Source: Marimicrobium sp913061115 (GTDB lineage: Bacteria > Pseudomonadota > Gammaproteobacteria > Pseudomonadales > Halieaceae). From it: DNA of 64,000 nucleotides. Of this stretch, positions 35,372 through 45,731 are shown piece by piece. A model generated the notes under the pieces. That model had not been told where the DNA came from. It worked only from the letters and a program-made list of their open reading frames with translations, and ran no database searches. The stretch is from assembly GCF_047729875.1 (NCBI RefSeq), contig NZ_CP159826.1, positions 1,798,001 to 1,862,000 on the forward strand, in the 5' to 3' direction. A program made the translations under genes and the position numbers. Position 1 is the stretch's first letter. Each line of letters starts with the position of its first letter.

Positions 35372-35978
35372 AGTAGAAAAGATCAGTTCCCGGGGGTGGA
35401 GTGAAGGCGAAGTCTGCGCTGCTGAGTTGGACATCTGCGTCTAAATCAGTAAATTTTATGTCCACAAACTGGTCGAGGTTATCCTGAATTTTCATGCCGC
35501 CCAGCTGCGCCTGATCTACATACAGGGTAAGTTGCTTGAATCCCACACCTTCGGACAGCGGGGTGAGAACAAATGCATCCTCACTTTGACGTACGATATG
35601 AAATTTTTCTTGTAGTTTTTCCGCATCACCACCGAATATTTTTAACGGCACCATCTCCGCATCGTCGGTCACAGGGCGGCGTGTTACCGTTTCAAGGTCG
35701 CGATCGTAATGCCAGATAAACTCCGGCCCGACGATTATCAACTGTTCATCAGGACTGAGCACTTCCCATGCAAAATAACTCGGCCGAAGCACACGAAATT
35801 CACCGGTTGATTCTGCCAGTAAAATGTTGTCCTGCCCAAATTGGCGTTGCGAGAAGCTTCCCTGTACCTGCTCAAATTGCTCCAATAGCACTAGCAGCGC
35901 ATTGACATCGGCGCTGGACTGAGCCACAGATAACAGAGGCGCGATACTCAGCCATGCGGCAAAAAAATATTTTGTCAT
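35361..35978 (-). CDS. lolA: Outer-membrane lipoprotein carrier protein LolA
   Basis: Periplasmic chaperone that ferries lipoproteins from LolCDE to LolB, 205 residues. The N-terminal signal peptide (FFAAWLSIAPLLSVAQ) ends near residue 20. The mature part has the open beta-barrel family pattern: QVQGSFSQRQF, GEFRVLRPSYFAWEV (the tryptophan and aromatic residues lining the cavity), and DLDADVQLSSADFAFTPPPGTD at the C-terminus. It is 19 bases after ftsK and overlaps rarA by 11 bases, suggesting coupled translation. Confidence 0.95.
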   Translation of the reverse strand: MTKYFFAAWLSIAPLLSVAQSSADVNALLVLLEQFEQVQGSFSQRQFGQDNILLAESTGEFRVLRPSYFAWEVLSPDEQLIIVGPEFIWHYDRDLETVTRRPVTDDAEMVPLKIFGGDAEKLQEKFHIVRQSEDAFVLTPLSEGVGFKQLTLYVDQAQLGGMKIQDNLDQFVDIKFTDLDADVQLSSADFAFTPPPGTDLFYYDQ

Positions 35979-35997
35979 AGGTTATTCAGTTATCCGG

Positions 35998-38331
35998 TTA
36001 GGCTTCTGGCGGAGGCGGCGCAAGTACTTCGCGCTGTCCATTAGTGCCCATATCGGTAACGATACCGGCAGCTTCCATCGCTTCAATCAGGCGTGCGGCG
36101 CGATTGTAGCCCACGCGTAACTTACGCTGCACGGAAGATATTGAGGCACGACGACTCTGCGTAACGTAATAGACCGCTTCATCATATAGCGCATCGGTCT
36201 CATCGTCTTGGCCCGATGCCTCTGACTGAAGTTCTCCGGGGGTAACCGCCGTACTACTGCCCTCGTCAAGTAAACCTTCGATATACAAGGGGTCACCACG
36301 ACGTTTCCAATCAGCAACGACGCGATGTACTTCTTCGTCGCTACAAAATGCACCGTGCACCCGCGTGGGCACACCGCTGCCGGGTGGCAGATACAGCATA
36401 TCGCCATGGCCCAGAAGTTGTTCCGCTCCACCCTGGTCGAGGATGGTGCGTGAGTCAATTTTTGAAGAAACTTGAAACGCAATTCTGGTCGGTACATTGG
36501 CCTTAATGAGGCCGGTGATCACATCCACCGATGGGCGCTGCGTGGCAAGTATCAGGTGGATGCCGGCGGCTCGTGCTTTTTGTGCAATGCGGGCGATAAG
36601 CTGCTCAACCGTCTTTCCAACAATCATAATCATGTCGGCGAACTCGTCAATCACGACCACAATACTGGGCAGTTTTTCCAGATTGGGCGGGCTTTGCTGT
36701 TCATCGGTTTCGGCAAAAAGTGGATCTGGCTTCCAAAACGGATCAGTCAGTGGGGTCCCCGCCTTTGCGGCATCATCGACCTTACGATTGTAACCGGCAA
36801 GATTCCGCACACCCATAGACGCCATTAATTTGTAGCGTCGCTCCATTTCCGCCACACACCAGCGCAGGCCATTCGCCGCGTCCTTCATGTCGGTGATTAC
36901 GGGCGTCAGTAAGTGCGGAATGCCATCATAAACAGACAGTTCCAGCATTTTAGGGTCCACCATGATCAGACGCACATCTGCCGGTCCGGACTTGAACAAC
37001 AGGCTCAGCAACATGGAGTTTACGCCAACGGATTTTCCTGAGCCGGTGGTGCCAGCGACTAGCAGGTGTGGCATTTTTGCCAGATCGGCCACTATCGGCT
37101 GGCCGGAAATATCGTGTCCTAGGGCCAGCGTCAGCGGTGACTTTGACTCATCAAAAACGGTTGATGAAAGCACTTCCCTGAAGTTAACGATTTCCCTGTC
37201 CTCATTGGGAATTTCGATGCCAACGACTGACTTGCCAGGTATTACCTCTACCACCCGCACACTAATAACAGACAAAGAGCGCGCCAGGTCCTTGGCCAAG
37301 TTGGAGATGCGAGATACTTTGATGCCCGGCGCTGGCTGAATTTCAAACCGCGTGACGACCGGGCCGGGATAGACGGCGACCACTTCGGCAGAGATGCCAA
37401 AATCAAGCAGCTTTAACTCGAGCAATTTGGAGAGGCCTTCGAGAGCCTCCTTGGAAAACCCTCGGGTGTGATCCTTTATCATCTCATCGAGCAACTCAAG
37501 ATGCGGTAGGTCGCCAGTCGCTGGGGCCTCAAACAACGTTTGTTGTTTTTCCCGTTCGAGTCGATCGCTTTTCTCAACAGGACCTTTTAACGGTTTAATT
37601 TTCGGCGGCTGACGCTTCTTCCCTTTTTCAACAAATTCCGTGATGACAACCTTGCGCGCCTCTACAGCCTTTTCGCGTTGCCGGGTTGTGCGGAAGTCCT
37701 CAATGCCCTTGGTGAGACGTTGTCGAGCAGCGTTAAATGCCAAGATACTCCACGCTCCGACTTTTTCTGCCGTCGTAAGCCAGCTAAGATCGGTGAATAT
37801 CGTCATTCCGAATAGAAAAATGGCTACCAGTATCATGCGACCCCCTGTCGCACTAAAAGCCACAGTGAAACCACCACTGATCGCCTGACCCAGAATCCCG
37901 CCCGTTCCCTGGGGTAATACAGAGACTCCGATATCATTCATGGCTGCAAGCGCAGTACCGGATATCATCACCAATACCAGCCCGAGAACTCGAATGCCGA
38001 ATGTGGTCCAGTCAAAATGCTCTTCATTGGTACGCTGGAGCAGAAGCACAACCGCGCGATACGCTAGCATTAAAGGGAATAAATAGGCGGCATAGCCCAC
38101 CAAAGAGAAAAACACATCGGCTAGCCAGGCGCCGGTAGGACCGCCCAAATTACGAATACTGGCGCCGCTGCCTGTCGCCGACCAACCCGGATCGCTGGCA
38201 CTGTAGGTCAGCAGCGCCATCAGCAGGTAAAGACAGACGGCTGCTACACCGATGAAAGCACCCTCACGCAAGCGTGAACCGAGGAAGCTGTTTGCGTTAG
38301 TACTGTCGGGCACGGTTTTGATCTTCCTCAC
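35998..38331 (-). CDS. ftsK: DNA translocase FtsK
   Basis: Septal DNA translocase coordinating chromosome dimer resolution with division, 777 residues. Four or so N-terminal membrane helices (about 25-190) are followed by a short linker, an alpha-beta motor with Walker A GTTGSGKS near 430, the FADMIMIVGK segment, and a C-terminal winged-helix gamma domain (SSVQRKLRVGYNRAARL) that reads KOPS sites. The linker is short, without the long Pro/Gln-rich region of the 1329-residue E. coli protein. The start is GTG at 38331; a second in-frame GTG at 38313 preceded by AGGAAG is a reasonable alternative. Confidence 0.95.
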   Translation of the reverse strand: MRKIKTVPDSTNANSFLGSRLREGAFIGVAAVCLYLLMALLTYSASDPGWSATGSGASIRNLGGPTGAWLADVFFSLVGYAAYLFPLMLAYRAVVLLLQRTNEEHFDWTTFGIRVLGLVLVMISGTALAAMNDIGVSVLPQGTGGILGQAISGGFTVAFSATGGRMILVAIFLFGMTIFTDLSWLTTAEKVGAWSILAFNAARQRLTKGIEDFRTTRQREKAVEARKVVITEFVEKGKKRQPPKIKPLKGPVEKSDRLEREKQQTLFEAPATGDLPHLELLDEMIKDHTRGFSKEALEGLSKLLELKLLDFGISAEVVAVYPGPVVTRFEIQPAPGIKVSRISNLAKDLARSLSVISVRVVEVIPGKSVVGIEIPNEDREIVNFREVLSSTVFDESKSPLTLALGHDISGQPIVADLAKMPHLLVAGTTGSGKSVGVNSMLLSLLFKSGPADVRLIMVDPKMLELSVYDGIPHLLTPVITDMKDAANGLRWCVAEMERRYKLMASMGVRNLAGYNRKVDDAAKAGTPLTDPFWKPDPLFAETDEQQSPPNLEKLPSIVVVIDEFADMIMIVGKTVEQLIARIAQKARAAGIHLILATQRPSVDVITGLIKANVPTRIAFQVSSKIDSRTILDQGGAEQLLGHGDMLYLPPGSGVPTRVHGAFCSDEEVHRVVADWKRRGDPLYIEGLLDEGSSTAVTPGELQSEASGQDDETDALYDEAVYYVTQSRRASISSVQRKLRVGYNRAARLIEAMEAAGIVTDMGTNGQREVLAPPPPEA

Positions 38332-38647
38332 AGGTGGCGCGCAGTGGAAAATTGTCTATACAAGACAGCGCTATCGGGGTCATAGCAAGAAGTAATTGTG
38401 AACTCATTTACGTTTTATTTCAAAGGGTTATGATAATTATTTAAGGTTTCGCCTGATCTTTGTAGACGGCCAGTCTTTAAAGTACCATAGTCCGCCCCAA
38501 TACAGAACGAATTGGCAGGCAGCGGGCGCGACAATTTAGTTGCGTCTTAGCGCCAATGGGGAGACCTTCGGCCCATGCATCCCCGATGGGCCAGCAGACC
38601 GATGTAAACAGCACAATTATTGACAACAATGAGCAGGAATCGACGCC
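38332..38647. other. Divergent region between ftsK and trxB, with hairpin
   Basis: About 316 bases between divergent genes. It holds a perfect 7-base-arm hairpin GGCCCAT / ATGGGCC with a 9-base loop (38570-38592) in the likely trxB leader, and a TTGACA at about 38617 that is too near the trxB start to be a standard -35 box. No gene is visible; the hairpin may affect trxB expression. Confidence 0.45.
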
Positions 38648-39595
38648 ATGAGTAACATTCAGCACCATCGCCTTATCATCCTGGGCAGCGGCCCCGCTGG
38701 CTATACAGCAGCCGTTTACGCCGCTCGCGCCAACCTTAAACCTGTGGTGATCACTGGCATTCAGCAGGGGGGACAACTCACCACCACCACAGAGGTTGAA
38801 AACTGGCCGGGCGGGGCTGCCGATCTGCAGGGCCCACAATTGATGCAGCAAATGCAGGAGCATGTGGAACGCTTCGACGCATCGGTGGTATTTGACCATA
38901 TCGAACAAGTAGATCTCAGCGCACGTCCCTTTTTGCTCGAGGGTTCCTCACGCTACAGCTGTGACGCCCTTGTTATAGCCACAGGCGCCTCAGCCCAGTA
39001 CCTAGGTTTGCCGAGCGAAGAGGCTTATGCGGGTAAAGGCGTAAGCGCCTGCGCTACCTGTGATGGATTTTTCTACCGCAATCAAAAAGTTGCTGTCATT
39101 GGTGGTGGCAATACCGCCGTTGAGGAGGCGCTCTACCTAGCGAATATCGCGTCCGAGGTGACTCTTGTGCATCGCCGTGATGCGCTGCGTTCTGAAAAGG
39201 TGCTTCAGGACCGCTTATTTGCCAGAGAAAAAGAAGGCAAAGTAAAGATTATGTGGAATCATACACTGCAGGAGATCGTGGGTGATGCGAGCGGTGTCAC
39301 TGGGATGCGAGTCCAGAATGTGACCGATAATACGGTCAGTGACATCGACCTAGCCGGCGTTTTTATCGCTATTGGACACAAACCCAATACTGAGATTTTC
39401 GCCGGGCAGGTCGATATGAAGGACGGCTACCTGACCGTGCACAGCGGCACCACGGGCAGCGCTACCGCGACCAGTGTGACAGGCGTTTTTGCTGCTGGGG
39501 ATGTGGCAGATCATGTCTACCGCCAAGCGGTCACTTCTGCGGGGTTTGGCTGTATGGCAGCGCTGGATGCAGAGAAATATCTCGACGCGCTCTGA
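38648..39595 (+). CDS. trxB: Thioredoxin reductase
   Basis: FAD- and NADPH-dependent reductase of thioredoxin, 315 residues. The FAD motif GSGPAGYTAA is at 13-22, the redox-active CATC is at C135-C138 (GVSACATCDG), the NADPH motif GGGNTAVEEA follows near 151-160, and the C-terminal FAD segment reads GVFAAGDVADH. Cytoplasmic, low-molecular-weight type. First of the plus-strand run trxB-aat-bpt-infA, 11 bases ahead of aat, which is the usual gammaproteobacterial order. Confidence 0.97.
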   Translation: MSNIQHHRLIILGSGPAGYTAAVYAARANLKPVVITGIQQGGQLTTTTEVENWPGGAADLQGPQLMQQMQEHVERFDASVVFDHIEQVDLSARPFLLEGSSRYSCDALVIATGASAQYLGLPSEEAYAGKGVSACATCDGFFYRNQKVAVIGGGNTAVEEALYLANIASEVTLVHRRDALRSEKVLQDRLFAREKEGKVKIMWNHTLQEIVGDASGVTGMRVQNVTDNTVSDIDLAGVFIAIGHKPNTEIFAGQVDMKDGYLTVHSGTTGSATATSVTGVFAAGDVADHVYRQAVTSAGFGCMAALDAEKYLDAL

Positions 39596-39606
39596 GTTAA
39601 TAAGGT

Positions 39607-40320
39607 ATGCGCCCTCTTACACGCCTTCACAGTGACTCCGATTTTCCGCCGTCCTGCGAAGCGTTGGAGGATCCCAACGGTCTGTTAGCTGTGGGCGGAG
39701 ATCTTTCCGCGCAGCGATTGATATTGGCCTATCGCCGCGGCATTTTCCCTTGGTATGAAGCGCCACAACCGCTGCTGTGGTGGACACCTGACCCACGTTC
39801 GGTCCTGTTTCCAGCCGAGTTGCATGTGTCTAACTCCCTGCGCAAAATACTGAGAAGAAATGGCTTTCAACTCGCCGTCGACCAACAATTCACGCAGGTG
39901 ATGTGTGCCTGCGCGGCAGCACGTGGCGACGGGGTTGGGACATGGATTGATGCGGATATGGTAGCCGCCTATAGCCGACTCCAGCAGCAGGGCCTAGCCC
40001 ACTCGATAGAGGTAATGGACGCAGCAGGCTCGCTGGTAGGTGGCCTCTACGGCGTCTCATTGGGGCGAGTATTTTTTGGTGAGTCTATGTTTAGCTCGGT
40101 ATCTAACGCGTCTAAAGTGGCTTTCGTCGCGCTGGTTAGTATTTTACGCCGCGCAGATTTCCATATGATTGATTGCCAACTGGAGAGCGAACATCTGAAT
40201 TCTCTTGGAGCACGGACCATCAAGCGTGTGGAATTCGAGCAGCGTCTTAAGCAGGCTGTAGACGTCGTTACTAGCGGCGATATTTGGGAGCTGCCCGATA
40301 CCTGTGGAGGCCTGCTATGA
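39607..40320 (+). CDS. aat: Leucyl/phenylalanyl-tRNA--protein transferase
   Basis: N-degron enzyme that adds Leu or Phe from charged tRNA to proteins with N-terminal Arg or Lys, marking them for ClpS-ClpAP. 237 residues, close to the 234 of E. coli. Family landmarks are FPPSCEALEDPNGLLAVGGDL, YRRGIFPWYE, WWTPDPRSVLFP, GGLYGVSLGRVFFGESMFS and DCQLESEHLNSLGA. Its stop overlaps the start of the next transferase gene (ATGA), so the two are coupled. ClpA and ClpS, the downstream machinery, are encoded within 4 kb. Confidence 0.96.
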   Translation: MRPLTRLHSDSDFPPSCEALEDPNGLLAVGGDLSAQRLILAYRRGIFPWYEAPQPLLWWTPDPRSVLFPAELHVSNSLRKILRRNGFQLAVDQQFTQVMCACAAARGDGVGTWIDADMVAAYSRLQQQGLAHSIEVMDAAGSLVGGLYGVSLGRVFFGESMFSSVSNASKVAFVALVSILRRADFHMIDCQLESEHLNSLGARTIKRVEFEQRLKQAVDVVTSGDIWELPDTCGGLL

Positions 40321-41027
40321 CGTCATCTCTGCGTGACATCAAGGTATACACCACCTACCCTCACAGCTGCAGCTACCTCGATGATCAGGAAGCGACCACC
40401 CTTTTTGTCGACCCTCGTCAGCCAGTCGATAAGGCGTTGTATAGCCAGCTGTCCGCGCTCGGATTTCGCCGCAGCGGCGATCATATCTATCGACCACACT
40501 GTGCCCATTGCGAAGCCTGTATTCCGGCGAGAATACCGGTCTGCGAATTCACCCGAAGTCGTGGGCAAAAGCGTATCTGGCAGCGCAACCAGGATTTGAG
40601 GATAGTCTGCACAGATGAAATTAGCGACGACGAGGCATTTGACCTTTACCGGCGCTATATCAGTCTGCGGCATTTCGACGGAGACATGTATCCAGCCGAA
40701 CGTGAACAGTTCGAGGCCTTTTTGAATAACGTTTGGGACTGTACGCGCTATTTCCGGTTCTACGACAAGGCCACGTTGGTCGCCGTGGCCGTTGTCGACG
40801 CGCTAGAGGACGGCTTGTCGGCCATTTATACCTTTTTTGATCCCGGGGTAGCCAAGCGTAGCCTTGGTGTATATGCCATTCTGTGGGAGGTTGAGCAGGC
40901 CCGAGAATTGGGCCTCGAGTATCTCTATTTGGGCTATTGGATTAAGAACTGCCAGAAAATGGCCTATAAATCCGATTATCGCCCACTGCAGGTGTATGTC
41001 AAAAATCGCTGGACAACATTACTGTAA
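40317..41027 (+). CDS. bpt: Aspartate/glutamate leucyltransferase (Bpt/Ate family)
   Basis: Second N-degron transferase, 236 residues, related to eukaryotic ATE1. In gammaproteobacteria it transfers Leu to proteins with N-terminal Asp or Glu. The cysteine-rich N-terminal site is intact: CSYLDD, then RPHCAHCEACIPARIPV near 60-75. The C-terminal GNAT-like fold shows IYTFFDPGVAKRSLG and YLYLGYWIKNCQKM. I start at the ATG overlapping the aat stop; the earlier ATG at 40284 lies inside aat. The 118 bases before infA may hold an infA promoter, but I see no convincing one. Confidence 0.94.
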   Translation: MTSSLRDIKVYTTYPHSCSYLDDQEATTLFVDPRQPVDKALYSQLSALGFRRSGDHIYRPHCAHCEACIPARIPVCEFTRSRGQKRIWQRNQDLRIVCTDEISDDEAFDLYRRYISLRHFDGDMYPAEREQFEAFLNNVWDCTRYFRFYDKATLVAVAVVDALEDGLSAIYTFFDPGVAKRSLGVYAILWEVEQARELGLEYLYLGYWIKNCQKMAYKSDYRPLQVYVKNRWTTLL

Positions 41028-41145
41028 ATTTTGTGCACTCGAGCACTCTGCTCCAAACAGAACTGGGCTTGAGGCAGATTAGGCTAGCGCTATCGCTTAG
41101 ATTCAGGCAAACTGCGCCCTCTTTTTAAGCGAGGATTGCTGCCTG

Positions 41146-41364
41146 ATGGCAAAAGAAGAGCAGATTGAAATGGAAGGCGAGGTGATTGACACCCTGCCCA
41201 ACACGACCTTCCGAGTGCAGTTGGAAAACGGTCATGTAGTGACTGCACATATTTCTGGAAAAATGCGAAAAAACTACATTCGCATTCTGACCGGTGACAA
41301 GGTGCGCGTGGAACTAACCCCCTACGACCTGTCGAAAGGGCGTATTACTTACCGAGAACGATAA
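41146..41364 (+). CDS. infA: Translation initiation factor IF-1
   Basis: Small S1/OB-fold protein of 72 residues binding the A site of the 30S subunit during initiation. The sequence MAKEEQIEMEGEVIDTLPN and the C-terminal DLSKGRITYRER are typical and full length. Read on the plus strand after bpt and convergent with clpA, with only six bases between stop codons and no clear terminator there. Confidence 0.97.
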   Translation: MAKEEQIEMEGEVIDTLPNTTFRVQLENGHVVTAHISGKMRKNYIRILTGDKVRVELTPYDLSKGRITYRER

Positions 41365-41370
41365 GCCGGG

Positions 41371-43653
41371 CTAGCTCTTTTGAAGCTCAGCCTCCTCCTC
41401 CTCCACTGTTACTGTCAGCGTGTTATTAGCCTTATCGAGATGCACGTGTGCCGTGCCACCTGACTGTGATAGCGATCCGAAGAGTATCAGTTCAGCCAGC
41501 GGCTTCTTGATATGCTCCTGAATGACACGCTCCATCGGACGCGCACCCATGTGGATATCATAGCCCTTCTCCACAAGCCATAAACGTGCCTCTTCGTCGA
41601 CATCTAGCGTCACACGTTTTTCATCCAGCTGGCACTGTAGCTCCGTGAGAAATTTATCAACGACAGTTAGAATAACGTCTTCACCCAAAGGCTGAAATTG
41701 CACAATGCTGTCTAGGCGGTTGCGAAACTCCGGAGTAAACATACGATTGACTGCCTCCATTCCATCCGAGCTATGATCCTGTGTGGTAAAACCTATTGTG
41801 CGCCGACTAATGCTCTCCGCACCGGCATTAGTGGTCATCACCAGAATGACATGGCGAAAATCAGCCTTGCGCCCGTTGTTGTCGGTCAGCGTGCCATGAT
41901 CCATCACCTGCAATAAGAGATTAAAGACATCCGGGTGGGCTTTCTCAATTTCATCCAGTAACACCACGGCATGTGGGTTCTGGGTGACAGCATCCGTCAG
42001 CAATCCGCCCTGATCAAAACCCACGTAACCGGGAGGCGCTCCAATCAACCGCGACACCGTATGCCTTTCCATATACTCGGACATATCGAAACGGACTAGC
42101 TCCAGCCCCAGCAAGCCCGCTAGTTGACGGGTAATTTCTGTCTTGCCCACACCGGTGGGTCCAGCCAGCAGAAACGATCCAATGGGCTTTTCGCCACCCC
42201 TGAGGCCCGCGCGTGCCAGTTTGATGGAAGTCGCCAGGTTGCTTATAGCATCGTCCTGCCCAAATACCACCATTTGCAGGTTTTTTTCCAGCTTTTGCAA
42301 AGTTTCCTTGTCATTAGCACTCACCGACTTGGGTGGAATGCGCGCGATTTTCGCAATGACCGCTTCAATATCAGTGACGCCAATCACCTTTTTGCGCTTG
42401 GATGCAGGCAGCAACTGCTGATATGCCCCGGCTTCGTCGATAACATCGATGGCTTTGTCAGGTAGCAACCGATCGTTGATGTAGCGGGCAGACAGATCCG
42501 TTGCGACGCGCAAGGCCCTGTCTGTGTAGCGCAGGCCGTGGTGCTCTTCGAATCGGGATTTCAGTCCCTTTAGAATCTTGTAGGCATCGTCGGGACTCGG
42601 TTCCATGACATCGATTTTTTGAAAGCGACGACTCAGTGCCTTATCCTTATCGAATATTCCGCGATATTCTTGGAACGTGGTCGAACCAATGCAGCGCAAT
42701 TTTCCTGACGTCAGTAAGGGCTTCAACAAGTTACTGGCATCCATAACCCCGCCAGAGGCGGCGCCGGCACCAACAATAGTGTGCACTTCATCGATAAATA
42801 GAATCGCGTTATCGCGCTTCTGCAATTCAGACAGCAGCCCCTTGAATCGCTTCTCAAAATCACCGCGGTATTTAGTGCCCGCTAACAAAGCACCGAGATC
42901 AAGAGAATACACCACGCTATCCTTGAGGATGTCGGGCACATCGCCGTCGACAATCTTCTTGGCTAAACCTTCCACAATGGCCGTCTTGCCCACCCCGGAT
43001 TCGCCGACCAATAGAGGATTATTTTTACGTCTGCGAGCCAAAATTTGCGCCAGCCGCTCTACTTCATTAAGACGTCCAATCAGTGGGTCAATATGCCCCG
43101 CTTCAGCTTCTAAATTTAGGTTGGTTGAAAAGCTATCGAGGGGGTTTGCTCCGCCGTCTTCACTCTGACTCTCATCGTTACCCACCTGGCCGGACTCTGA
43201 CGAATCTCCGTCGTTGGAGACTCTGGAGATGCCGTGGGTCATATAGTTCACCACGTCTAGTCGCGCAACACTTTCCGCCTTCAGAAAGAAGACGGCCTGA
43301 CTTTCCTGTTCACTGAAGATGGCGACCAGGACATTGGCGCCGGTAACTTCGCTTTTACCAGACGACTGGACATGAAACACAGCACGCTGCAATACACGCT
43401 GAAAACCGAGTGTTGGCTGTGTATCGCGCTCATCCTCGTCCTGCGGAATAAGGGGTGTTGTCGCATCAACGAATTCCACTAGGTCGCCGCGCAGATTGCC
43501 TATATCAGCGCCACATGCCTTCAATACCTGCAGTGCCTCGTTGTTATCTAAAAGCGCGAGCAACAGGTGTTCCACTGTCATAAATTCGTGGCGTTTAGCC
43601 CTTGCGCCCCTGAAGGCATCGTTTAACGTGTGTTCTAGGTCTTTGCTCAGCAT
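41371..43653 (-). CDS. clpA: ATP-dependent Clp protease ATP-binding subunit ClpA
   Basis: Hsp100 unfoldase that feeds ClpP, 760 residues (E. coli 758). An N-terminal repeat domain (1-145, the ClpS-binding part) precedes two AAA+ modules: D1 Walker A GESGVGKTA with LFIDEVHTIVGAG, and D2 Walker A GPTGVGKTE with VLLDEIEKAHPDV. A glutamate/aspartate-rich linker (about 150-170) joins the N-domain to D1. GGAG lies nine bases ahead of the start. It lies 18 bases after clpS on the minus strand, the standard pair. Confidence 0.97.
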   Translation of the reverse strand: MLSKDLEHTLNDAFRGARAKRHEFMTVEHLLLALLDNNEALQVLKACGADIGNLRGDLVEFVDATTPLIPQDEDERDTQPTLGFQRVLQRAVFHVQSSGKSEVTGANVLVAIFSEQESQAVFFLKAESVARLDVVNYMTHGISRVSNDGDSSESGQVGNDESQSEDGGANPLDSFSTNLNLEAEAGHIDPLIGRLNEVERLAQILARRRKNNPLLVGESGVGKTAIVEGLAKKIVDGDVPDILKDSVVYSLDLGALLAGTKYRGDFEKRFKGLLSELQKRDNAILFIDEVHTIVGAGAASGGVMDASNLLKPLLTSGKLRCIGSTTFQEYRGIFDKDKALSRRFQKIDVMEPSPDDAYKILKGLKSRFEEHHGLRYTDRALRVATDLSARYINDRLLPDKAIDVIDEAGAYQQLLPASKRKKVIGVTDIEAVIAKIARIPPKSVSANDKETLQKLEKNLQMVVFGQDDAISNLATSIKLARAGLRGGEKPIGSFLLAGPTGVGKTEITRQLAGLLGLELVRFDMSEYMERHTVSRLIGAPPGYVGFDQGGLLTDAVTQNPHAVVLLDEIEKAHPDVFNLLLQVMDHGTLTDNNGRKADFRHVILVMTTNAGAESISRRTIGFTTQDHSSDGMEAVNRMFTPEFRNRLDSIVQFQPLGEDVILTVVDKFLTELQCQLDEKRVTLDVDEEARLWLVEKGYDIHMGARPMERVIQEHIKKPLAELILFGSLSQSGGTAHVHLDKANNTLTVTVEEEEAELQKS

Positions 43654-43671
43654 AGTTAACGCTCCAGGGGC

Positions 43672-44034
43672 TTATCCCTCTAAGGCCTCGATTTCACATA
43701 ATAGCGGGTGTTCTTTTTCACGGCCATATTGGTTGACCTGTGCGGCTTTCGTTTCAGCGATATCACGAGTGAAAATACCGCATACGCCCTTGCCTTGCGT
43801 GTGCACAGTCAGCATAACATGCGTCGCCTGTTCTCGATTCATACGGAAAAACACTTCGAGCACCTCCACTACAAATTCCATTGGTGTGTAGTCATCATTG
43901 ATCAACACTACTTTAAACAGCGCCGGCTGTTTAAGTTCCGGCTTTGATTCATCAAGCGCAAGTCCGCCCGAGGAATCCTCTTCTTCCTTGCTCATACGCG
44001 ATTGACGGGGCTGGTGGATCACATTCACTAACAT
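43672..44034 (-). CDS. clpS: ClpAP adaptor protein ClpS
   Basis: N-recognin that delivers N-degron substrates to ClpAP. The folded core is recognisable from FKVVLINDDYTPMEFVVEVL (about 40-59) with the ND-D-M binding pocket, and HTQGKGVCGIFTRDIAETK. I place the start at the ATG at 44034 (120 residues, the usual length), with AGGCAGC somewhat far ahead; alternatives are a TTG at 44094 and an ATG at 43995. TATAAT sits at about 44079-44084 on the coding strand, which would suit transcription starting just ahead of the chosen ATG. Co-transcribed with clpA. Confidence 0.92.
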   Translation of the reverse strand: MLVNVIHQPRQSRMSKEEEDSSGGLALDESKPELKQPALFKVVLINDDYTPMEFVVEVLEVFFRMNREQATHVMLTVHTQGKGVCGIFTRDIAETKAAQVNQYGREKEHPLLCEIEALEG

Positions 44035-44284
44035 ACGCTGGTTGCTGCCTGTTAAACCATTACTGTTTATGGTTCCTATTATACGAGTTTTCAAGGGGGG
44101 GGAAAGATGCGGTTTGACTAGACCGGCTAATTACTTCGATATAAGCTCTAAAAAATTGCTGATCTTGACGACTCAAAGCAGCCTGCTTAGGGCTGTACCT
44201 TGGCCAGTAGTGTGTTCATGTTCGGGTTGGTCGCCCCAGGTTCACCCATTGGGGCTAAGCGTAGGATCTAAGCACATCGAGAGC

Positions 44285-44312
44285 AAAAAAAAGGCCCGTG
44301 TCACCACGAGCC
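44285..44312 (-). terminator. Rho-independent terminator of icd
   Basis: On the minus strand the sequence reads GGCTCGTG-GTGA-CACGGGCC followed by eight T residues: an eight-pair stem with one U-G wobble, a four-base loop and a U-tract. It starts 22 bases after the icd stop codon, in the correct orientation. Confidence 0.9.
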
Positions 44313-44333
44313 TCTCATTACCGAAGCGGGAAG

Positions 44334-45587
<1,254 letters not shown>

Positions 45588-45731
45588 AAATTACTCCGTT
45601 GCTGCGGGTTCGTGGAAAGCAGAGGGTGCTATGATATGCCCCCTAGAAAAGGGCCTATATTGTAACACGGTTGGACGCTGACTTCTCCCGTGACGGCCTG
45701 CATTTTTTTAAACTACTGAGCTGCTTTTTAG

